DNA of 64,000 nucleotides, taken from Streptomyces sp. XD-27 (GTDB lineage Bacteria > Actinomycetota > Actinomycetes > Streptomycetales > Streptomycetaceae). Location: NCBI RefSeq assembly GCF_030553055.1, contig NZ_CP130713.1, positions 186,001-250,000 on the forward strand, in the 5' to 3' direction. The notes below the pieces were generated by a model. That model made no database searches. It was not told the origin of the DNA and was given only the letters and a program-made list of their open reading frames with translations. Of this stretch, positions 58,241-64,000 are shown one piece after another (positions within the stretch are counted from its first letter, which is position 1; each line of letters starts with the position of its first letter). The position numbers were made by a program, and so were the translations under genes.

Positions 58241-59131
58241 TCAGCCGGCGAACGGCACGCCGGGCAGGCCCTGGCCCGCGTCCGGCAGTACCAGCAGCGA
58301 GCCGGAGAGGGGGTGCGGGCGGTCCAGACCGGTGCGGGCCGTGGTGATGTAGAGGTCCCGCAGTCCGGGGCCGCCGAAGGCGCATGCGGTGGGCCGGCGC
58401 ACCGGCAGCCCGACGGTGCGGTCGAGGCGTCCGTCCGGGGTGTAGCGGCGGATCGCGGCGCCGCCCCAGAGGGCGACCCAGACGCAGCCGTCCGCGTCGA
58501 CGGTGAGCCCGTCGGGGAACCCGGCGCCCTGCTCGATCTCGGCGAACGGCCGCCTGTTCACGGCGCAGACGCCCCCGCCCTCCGCGCTGTCGAAGACGTC
58601 GACGCGACGCGTGGGGCTGTCGATGTAGTAGACGAGCCTGCCGTCCGGGCTCCAGCCCGTGCCGTTGCTGACGGCGACCTCGCCGAGCTGCTCGGTGGCG
58701 GTGCCGTCCGGGGCGATCCGGGTGAGACTGCCGCCGCCGGGCCGCTCGTCGTACGCCATGGTGCCCGCCCACAGCGACCCGTCCGGGGCGACGGCGGCGT
58801 CGTTGCCCCGGCGGCCCGGCACCGGGTTGCGCACCAGCCAGGAGAAGGACGCCCCCTCAGGTCCGTACAGGCCGACGCCGTCCCTGAGGTTGACCACCAG
58901 GCCGCCTCCGCGCCGGGGCTTCGCCGCGCCGACGTGCTGCTCGGTGGCCATGACGGTGCGGCGGCCGTCCCCGGGCGCGTAGGTGTGGACGCGCGAGCCG
59001 AGGATGTCGACCCAGATCAGCCGGTCGGCCGCCGCGTCCCAGGTGGGGCCCTCACCGAGCTCGGCCGCCTCCCGCACCGCGACGTCGTACGCCCTCGCCC
59101 GCACCCGTCCCGCCGTCGGGCCGGGCGTCAC
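58241..59131 (-). CDS. SMP-30/gluconolactonase-family lactonase
   Basis: A 296-residue six-bladed propeller hydrolase. Family marks are LGEGPTWD (metal Glu), GNDAAVAPDGSLWAGTM, VSNGTGWSPDGRLVYYIDS (metal Asn) and GFPDGLTVDADGCVWVALWG (metal Asp). Such enzymes open sugar lactones such as glucono-, galactono- or xylonolactone with a divalent metal. GTG 59131 overlaps the IclR stop, so the two are cotranscribed. Together with the dehydratase and alcohol dehydrogenase across the divergent promoter it suggests a sugar to lactone to sugar acid pathway. Confidence 0.9.
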   Translation of the reverse strand: MTPGPTAGRVRARAYDVAVREAAELGEGPTWDAAADRLIWVDILGSRVHTYAPGDGRRTVMATEQHVGAAKPRRGGGLVVNLRDGVGLYGPEGASFSWLVRNPVPGRRGNDAAVAPDGSLWAGTMAYDERPGGGSLTRIAPDGTATEQLGEVAVSNGTGWSPDGRLVYYIDSPTRRVDVFDSAEGGGVCAVNRRPFAEIEQGAGFPDGLTVDADGCVWVALWGGAAIRRYTPDGRLDRTVGLPVRRPTACAFGGPGLRDLYITTARTGLDRPHPLSGSLLVLPDAGQGLPGVPFAG

Positions 59132-59898
59132 CGTCCGCCCCGGTGGCCGAGGCGGACCGAGAGGTCGCCCGCGCCCTTGGCGGCCAGCTCGGCCAGCTCC
59201 CGTTCGCGCTCCTCGCTCCAGCGGATCATCGGCACGGAGATGGACAGCGCCGCGACGACGCGGCCCGCGCTGTCCCGTACCGGCGCGGCCACGCAGCTCA
59301 CGTCCGGATTGGACTCGCGGTGCTCGGACGCGATGCCCGCCTCCCGGATCCCGGCGAGCGCGGCGAGCAACTCCTCCGGGTCGGTGATGCTGTCGGGGGT
59401 CATCGCGGCGAACTCGCGTCCCGCCATGCGGGCTTCGAGCTCCGTCAGCGGCAGCGAGGCCAGCAGCATCTTGCCGACCGACGTGCAGTGGGCGGGGAGC
59501 CTGCGGCCCGCGGCCGAGACCATGCGCACGGCATGGGTGGAGTCCACCTTGGCGATGTATATGACGTCGGTGTCCTCAAGGATGGCCACATGGACGGTCT
59601 CGTCGCAGGTCTCGGCGACCTCGCGGGCGACCTGCTGCCCCTCGGCCGCGAGGTCCAGCTGTTCGGCGTAGCGGCTGCCGAGCTGGTAGGTGCGCACGCC
59701 CAGCCGGTAGCGGCCCGGCTGCTCCGGCACCGGCACCAGGTAGGAGCGGGCGGCGAGGGTGGTGAGCAGCTCGTGCACGGTGGTGCGCGGCAGTTGGAGT
59801 GTGCGGGTGATCTCGGGCGCGGAGTACGTCCCGTCCCCTTCCAGGAACAGTTCGAGTATGTCCAGCGCCCTGGTCACCGCCGGCACCAGTCGCCCCAT
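59128..59898 (-). CDS. IclR-family transcriptional regulator
   Basis: A 256-residue regulator. The N-terminal winged helix is VTRALDILELFLEGDG, then TRTLQLPRTTVHELLTTLA. The effector domain has VHVAILEDTDVIYIAKVDS, LPAHCTSVGKMLLASL and the terminal SISVPMIRW. ATG 59898 follows GGGAGG. It is the first gene of the unit with SMP-30 and is divergent from the dehydratase operon, so it is the likely controller of both. Ligands of such regulators are usually sugar acids or lactones. Confidence 0.92.
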   Translation of the reverse strand: MGRLVPAVTRALDILELFLEGDGTYSAPEITRTLQLPRTTVHELLTTLAARSYLVPVPEQPGRYRLGVRTYQLGSRYAEQLDLAAEGQQVAREVAETCDETVHVAILEDTDVIYIAKVDSTHAVRMVSAAGRRLPAHCTSVGKMLLASLPLTELEARMAGREFAAMTPDSITDPEELLAALAGIREAGIASEHRESNPDVSCVAAPVRDSAGRVVAALSISVPMIRWSEERERELAELAAKGAGDLSVRLGHRGGR

Positions 59899-59915
59899 GG
59901 TCGGCCTCCCACCCA

Positions 59916-60098
59916 CATGTCCGAAACTTCGATCAATGATCGGTATGACGAACACAGAGTAGGGGGCGCGCGGTTCGCGGCGCAATGACCGTGACCGAAG
60001 ACCCCATGGCCGTGATCGAAGACCCACCCGTCCGACCCATTGACACCCTCCAGCCAACGTGAATACGGTCACGCCACCATTTCGAACGCGTGACGAAA
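59916..60098. promoter_or_regulatory. Divergent control region, IclR operator candidates
   Basis: CATGTCCGAAA at 59916-59926, beside the IclR start, recurs exactly at 62506-62516 before the U32-like gene. TTTCG-N9-CGAAA (60080-60098) with a further TATCGAA lies 28 bp before the dehydratase start. These TCCGAAA/TTTCGAA elements are the best candidates for IclR binding. Confidence 0.5.
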
Positions 60099-60125
60099 TA
60101 TCGAACAAGTCAAGGGACAACTGTC

Positions 60126-61292
60126 GTGCGTATTACGGGAATCAGCACGCATGTGGTCGGGACGCCCTGGCGCAACCTCACCTACGTCCGGGTCCACACC
60201 GACGAGGGCCTCACCGGTGTCGGCGAGACACGCATGCTCGGCCGCACCGACGCGCTCGTGGGGTACCTCCGCGAGGCGGAGGCGAACCACATCGCCGGTT
60301 CCGATCCGTTCGCGGTCGAGGACCTGGTGCGCCGGATGAAGTACGGGGACTACGGCCGGGCCGGCGAGATCGTGATGTCGGGCATCGCCTGCGTGGAGAT
60401 GGCCTGCTGGGACATCAAGGGCAAGGCGCTGGGCGTTCCGGTCTGGCAGCTCCTCGGCGGCAGGGTCACCGACCGGGTCAAGGCCTACGCGAACGGCTGG
60501 TACACCACCGAGCGCACCCCGGAGGCGTACCACAAGGCGGCCCAGGAGGTCGTGGCGCGCGGCTACCGGGCGCTGAAGATCGACCCGTTCGGCACCGGCC
60601 ACTTCGAGCTCGACCACGAGCAGACGCTGTACGCGGTGTCGCTGATCGAGGCGGTACGGGACGCCATCGGCCCCGAGGCCGAGCTGATGCTGGAGATGCA
60701 CGGGCGGTTCAGCCCGTCCACGGCGGTGCGGCTGGCGCGCGAGCTGGCTCCGTACCGGCCCGCCTGGCTGGAGGAGCCGGTGCCGCCGGAGAACCTCAAG
60801 GCGCTGGCGAAGGTCGCGGAGAAGGTGGACCTGCCGATCGCCACCGGCGAGCGCATCCACGACCGGATCGAGTTCCGGGAGTTGTTCGAGTCGCAGGCCG
60901 CGGACATCATCCAGCCCGACCTGGGGCACATCGGCGGCATCCTGGAGACCCGCAAGCTCGCCGCGACCGCCGAGACCCACTACGTGCTCGTGGCCCCGCA
61001 CAACGTCGGCGGCTCCGTGCTGACCGCGGCCTCGCTCCAGGTCGCCGCCTGCACCCCGAACTTCAAGGTCCTGGAGCACTTCAACGACTTCGCGGACGCG
61101 GAGATCAAGAAGGTGGTGCGGGGCGCGCCGCGGGTGGACCCGGAGACCGGCTGCTTCGAGGTGTCGCACGCCCCGGGGCTCGGCGTCGAGCTCGACGTGG
61201 ACGCCGCGGCCGAGTTCCCGCAGCAGCAGGCGCGGTTCGACCTGTGGGCCGAGGGCTGGGAGCGGCGGGCGCCCAAGGGGACCGGGGAATGA
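60126..61292 (+). CDS. Enolase-superfamily sugar-acid dehydratase (mandelate racemase/muconate lactonizing type)
   Basis: A 388-residue protein. The N-terminal capping domain is VRITGISTHVVGTPWRNLTY. The barrel carries the base in ALKIDPFG, metal ligands in MLEMHGRFSP, WLEEPVPPEN and IATGERIHDR, and the later GHIGGILETRKLAA and VAPHNVGGSV with a catalytic His. The EMHGRF and PHN features point to acid-sugar dehydratases (galactonate/gluconate/mannonate group), giving a 2-keto-3-deoxy acid. GTG 60126 follows AAGGGACA. Its stop overlaps the alcohol dehydrogenase start. The exact sugar cannot be fixed from sequence. Confidence 0.9.
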   Translation: MRITGISTHVVGTPWRNLTYVRVHTDEGLTGVGETRMLGRTDALVGYLREAEANHIAGSDPFAVEDLVRRMKYGDYGRAGEIVMSGIACVEMACWDIKGKALGVPVWQLLGGRVTDRVKAYANGWYTTERTPEAYHKAAQEVVARGYRALKIDPFGTGHFELDHEQTLYAVSLIEAVRDAIGPEAELMLEMHGRFSPSTAVRLARELAPYRPAWLEEPVPPENLKALAKVAEKVDLPIATGERIHDRIEFRELFESQAADIIQPDLGHIGGILETRKLAATAETHYVLVAPHNVGGSVLTAASLQVAACTPNFKVLEHFNDFADAEIKKVVRGAPRVDPETGCFEVSHAPGLGVELDVDAAAEFPQQQARFDLWAEGWERRAPKGTGE

Positions 61293-62344
61293 CCGGCACG
61301 TCGGGAACGACCGGCACGTCGGGAACGACCGGCCCCTCACGCGCCATCGTCATCGACCGGCCCGGCGCCTACCGGCTGGTGCTCGGGCCGCGGCCCGAGC
61401 TCGGCCCCGGCGAGGTGCTGGTGCGGGTCGGGGCCGCCGGGATCTGCATGAGCGACCGCGAGGTCTACGACGGCCACCGCGACGCGGCCTACGTGCGCTA
61501 CCCGGTGACGCCCGGTCATGAGTGGTCCGGGACCGTGGTGGCGGTGGGCGAGGGCGTGGACCCCGCGCTCGCCGGGCGGAAGACCGTCGCGGAGGGGTTC
61601 CGCGCGTGCGGCGTGTGCGAGCGCTGCCGGTGCGGCGAGACGAGCCTGTGCGAGGGCGGTTACGCGGAGACCGGGTTCACCGAGCCGGGCGCGTTCGCCG
61701 ACCATCTGACGGTGCCCGCCCGGCTGCTGCACCCGCTGCGCGACGACGCCGACCTGCGCGCCGCCGCCCTGCTGGAGCCCGCGGCGGTGATCGCCGCCGC
61801 GGTACGGGCCGGCCGCCCCCGGCCCGGCGAGCGGATCGCGGTGGTGGGCGCGGGCACCCTCGGGCTGCTCGCGGTGCAGCTGCTGGCCGCCTCCTCCCCC
61901 GCCGAGCTGACGGTGATCGACCCGCGGGCGGGACGCGGCGAGCAGGCGCTGGTCTTCGGCGCCGACCGGAGCCTGTCGCCCGCGGACGCGGAGGCGCTGG
62001 ACGGCCGGTTCGACCTGGTGGTGGAGACCGCGGGCGCGCCGTCGACGGCCGCGTCCTCGTGCCTGCTGGCGCGCCGGGGCGGCCGGGTGGTGCTCACCGG
62101 GATGTTCACCCCCGGCGCCACCGGCATCGACCCGGTGCACCTCAGCCTGAGCCAGCTGGAGATCCGCAGCGTCTTCGGCGCGCCGTCGTCGGCCTGGTCG
62201 GACGCGGTCCGCGCGTTCGGCCTGGGGCTGCTCGACCCGGCGCCGCTGATCACCCACGAGTTTCCGCTGGAGCAGTTCGGGGAGGCCATCGCGCTGGTCG
62301 GCGGCGGCGACCCGACGACCGGGAAGGTGCTGCTGCGTCCCTGA
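61289..62344 (+). CDS. Zinc-dependent alcohol/sugar dehydrogenase (MDR family)
   Basis: A 351-residue medium-chain dehydrogenase. Catalytic zinc ligands are Cys in AAGICMSDRE, and His/Glu in TPGHEWSG. The structural zinc lobe is CGVCERCRCGETSLC. The NAD(P) fold is VVGAGTLGLLAVQLL. It resembles sorbitol/threonine/galactitol-type dehydrogenases and probably oxidises the sugar or a sugar alcohol of this locus. ATG 61289 overlaps the dehydratase stop. The N-terminus has an extra TGTSGTTGTSGTTG repeat encoded by two exact 18-bp units from 61291, absent from normal family members; a later start is not obvious. Confidence 0.9.
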   Translation: MTGTSGTTGTSGTTGPSRAIVIDRPGAYRLVLGPRPELGPGEVLVRVGAAGICMSDREVYDGHRDAAYVRYPVTPGHEWSGTVVAVGEGVDPALAGRKTVAEGFRACGVCERCRCGETSLCEGGYAETGFTEPGAFADHLTVPARLLHPLRDDADLRAAALLEPAAVIAAAVRAGRPRPGERIAVVGAGTLGLLAVQLLAASSPAELTVIDPRAGRGEQALVFGADRSLSPADAEALDGRFDLVVETAGAPSTAASSCLLARRGGRVVLTGMFTPGATGIDPVHLSLSQLEIRSVFGAPSSAWSDAVRAFGLGLLDPAPLITHEFPLEQFGEAIALVGGGDPTTGKVLLRP

Positions 62345-62505
62345 CATGTCCGGCGGCCCGGCCACGCCCCCGTGGCGTCGATCTGGTCGAACCGCCTCCG
62401 TCCACAGGCTTGCATGTTGAGCGATTACGTCTGATGCTGCTGCTTCTTGTTGCCTTCCGTTCGGAGTCGCCGCATGAATGCCGAGAGCTTGCCAACAAAA
62501 CTCTT

Positions 62506-62531
62506 CATGTCCGAAATACCGGACGCATAGC
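62506..62531 (+). promoter_or_regulatory. Operator-like site before the U32-like gene
   Basis: CATGTCCGAAATACCGGACGCAT combines an imperfect inverted repeat (TGTCCG/CGGACG) with the 11-mer CATGTCCGAAA also found at 59916. It suggests the same IclR protein controls the genes from 62545 on. Confidence 0.45.
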
Positions 62532-62544
62532 ACGGAGGAGCCCC

Positions 62545-63513
62545 GTGACCGCCCCTTCCCTACCGCGCCGACCCGGTGTCGACGCCCTCGCCCGCATCGG
62601 CCATACGGTGCGGGCCGCCGACCCGGCCGACGCCTCACCGCACGCGTTCCCCGACGGCGGCACCTGGCGCACCGAGATCCCCTCGGTGGAGGGCCCGGAG
62701 GCCCTGGCCGTCGTCCTCAAGGAGAGCTCCCGGCTGGAGGTGCCCGTCCACCGGATCAGCCAGGGCAGCGGCGTCTGGATGCTCACCGACGACGAGATCA
62801 TCGAGATGGTCGGGTCCTGCGCCGAGCGGGACATCGAGCTGTGCCTGTTCACCGGGCCGCGCGGCACCTGGGACATCGGCGCCTCCACCCGGACCGACTC
62901 CGGCGGCGCGGGGCTGCGCGCCCGCGGTCACGACGCGCTCGCCGGCTGCGTCGAGGACGCCCTGCGGGCCACGGCGCTGGGGGTGCGCTGCCTGCTCGTC
63001 GCCGACGAGGGCGTGCTGTGGACGCTGCACCGGATGCGCACGGCCGGGCTGCTGCCCGCCGACACCACCTTCAAGCTGTCCGCGCTCACCGGGCCGGTCA
63101 ACCCCGCCTCGTACGCCGTGTACGAGCGGCTCGGCGCGGACTCCCTCAACGTGCCCTCGGATCTGACGCCGGCCCATCTCACCGAGATCCGCCGGGTCAG
63201 CGGCGCCCCGATGGACATCTACGTCGAGGCGCCCGACGACCTCGGCGGTTACATCCGGATGTACGAGGCCGCCGAGCTGATCCGGCGCGGCGCCCCGCTC
63301 TACCTCAAGTTCGGCCTGAGCCGCTCCCCCGGCATCTATCCGTACGGCGCGCAGCTGCGCGACACGGCCCTGGCGACCGCCCGTGAGCGGGTCAGGCGGG
63401 GCCGCCTCGTCCTTGACCTGCTGGCCCGGCACGGCGCGGATGGCGGGATGTCGCCGCTCGGCTCGCGGCAGCCCGGCGAACTCCGGCGTTTCCCCGTCCC
63501 CGAAGAGGACTGA
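62545..63513 (+). CDS. U32-peptidase-like TIM-barrel protein
   Basis: A 322-residue cytosolic protein of the peptidase-U32-like group. Segments include VHRISQGSGVWMLTDDEIIE, RDIELCLFTGPRGTWDIGA, YERLGADSLNVPSDLTPAHL, SGAPMDIYVEAPDDLGGYI and LYLKFGLSRSPGIYP. GTG 62545 follows ACGGAGGAG. The fold is probably a TIM barrel that acts on a small molecule rather than a peptide; none of the usual U32 collagenase cysteines is evident. It stands between a sugar dehydrogenase and a sugar-binding lipoprotein and is the member of this catabolic locus whose role is least clear. Confidence 0.65.
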   Translation: MTAPSLPRRPGVDALARIGHTVRAADPADASPHAFPDGGTWRTEIPSVEGPEALAVVLKESSRLEVPVHRISQGSGVWMLTDDEIIEMVGSCAERDIELCLFTGPRGTWDIGASTRTDSGGAGLRARGHDALAGCVEDALRATALGVRCLLVADEGVLWTLHRMRTAGLLPADTTFKLSALTGPVNPASYAVYERLGADSLNVPSDLTPAHLTEIRRVSGAPMDIYVEAPDDLGGYIRMYEAAELIRRGAPLYLKFGLSRSPGIYPYGAQLRDTALATARERVRRGRLVLDLLARHGADGGMSPLGSRQPGELRRFPVPEED

Positions 63514-63516
63514 CCT

Positions 63517-64000
63517 ATGCGCACCAGAACCACGTGTACCGCGGCCGTGCTCGCCGCGCTGCTCACCGTCTCGCTCACCGCCTGCGGCCAGGAGGCCCGG
63601 GGCGGCAGCCGCTACAAGCCCCCGGCGGGCAAGGGCGGCACCATCGGCCTCGCCATGCCCACCAAGGCCTCGGAGCGGTGGGTGAACGACGGCAGGAACA
63701 TGGCCGAGCAGTTCCGGAAGGCCGGATACGAGACCGACCTGCAGTACGGCGACGACAAGGTCGAGAACCAGGTCGCCCAGATAGAGAACATGATCACCAA
63801 GGGTCGCCGGCTGCTGGTGGTCGCCGCGATCGACGGCTCCGCGCTCACCGGAGTGCTCAAGCGCGCGCACGACGCGGGCATCCCGGTGATCAGCTACGAC
63901 CGCCTCATCCTGGGCACGCCGTACGTCGACTACTACGCGTCCTTCGACAACGAGCGGGTCGGCGAGCTCCAGGCCACGTACATCGTCGACAAGCTCAAGC
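63517..64000 (+). CDS. ABC transporter sugar-binding lipoprotein (ChvE/XylF-like), partial
   Basis: The first 161 residues of a periplasmic-binding-protein-like lipoprotein; the gene continues past the window. A signal peptide with lipobox LTAC places the lipidated Cys near residue 23. GTIGLAMPTKASERWVNDG, then KVENQVAQIENMITKGRRLL, AAIDGSAL and GIPVISYDRLI are typical of xylose/multiple-sugar binding proteins (type 1 sugar PBP). ATG 63517 lies two bases after the previous stop, so it is cotranscribed with the U32-like gene. An ABC ATPase and permease should follow. It implies uptake of the sugar processed by this locus. Confidence 0.93.
   Translation, partial: MRTRTTCTAAVLAALLTVSLTACGQEARGGSRYKPPAGKGGTIGLAMPTKASERWVNDGRNMAEQFRKAGYETDLQYGDDKVENQVAQIENMITKGRRLLVVAAIDGSALTGVLKRAHDAGIPVISYDRLILGTPYVDYYASFDNERVGELQATYIVDKLK

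Overview
The window is chromosomal DNA of a high-GC actinomycete, almost certainly Streptomyces or a close relative. GC is very high, GTG/TTG starts are common, ATGA/GTGA stop-start couplings are frequent, and the gene content is typical: modular type I PKS, DeoR-fruK-fruA, lutABC, many MerR/TetR/MarR/IclR/MocR regulators, DUF4232 and SMI1/KNR4 proteins, IS5-family relics. No rRNA, tRNA or CRISPR array was seen.

Layout. 1-9.4 kb: the 3' end of a modular PKS cluster (end of one PKS protein, a complete fully reducing KS-AT-DH-ER-KR-ACP module, a type II thioesterase, a coupled FMN alpha-hydroxy-acid oxidase), closed by a strong hairpin. 9.6-18.7 kb: housekeeping and accessory genes (GtrA-like, SDR/MerR, AraC-like/MFS, LRV-repeat protein, barstar-domain protein). 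18.7-22.1 kb: GNAT, TetR and two RibD-like reductases, flanked by oppositely oriented IS5-type transposase relics. 22.3-28.3 kb: MFS pump with Lrp-type regulator, lipoprotein, MscS channel, FAD monooxygenase. 28.4-31.4 kb: lutABC (L-lactate oxidation). 31.5-34.6 kb: LysE exporter, B3/4 protein, MocR/PdxR regulator. 34.7-38.4 kb: a compact, damaged operon resembling the 4-alkyl-L-proline branch of lincomycin/hormaomycin/pyrrolobenzodiazepine pathways. 38.5-49.2 kb: dienelactone hydrolase/MarR, GH2 beta-galactosidase, alpha/beta hydrolase/MocR, methyltransferase, GNAT, MerR-thioredoxin. 49.2-53.7 kb: SMI1/KNR4 protein, then a coupled KASIII-like synthase + P450 pair. 53.7-58.0 kb: fruR-fruK-fruA and ptsH. 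58.2-64 kb: an IclR-controlled sugar/sugar-acid catabolic locus (SMP-30 lactonase, enolase-superfamily dehydratase, alcohol dehydrogenase, U32-like protein, ABC sugar-binding lipoprotein running off the end).

Quality warning. At least 13 recognisable genes or gene halves are broken by exactly one missing base, mostly inside C or G runs. Full conserved protein continues in the next frame each time. I therefore treat most of these as sequencing/assembly homopolymer errors and annotate the whole gene. The genuinely damaged loci are the truncated or fused genes at 34.8-38.4 kb and the transposase relics.
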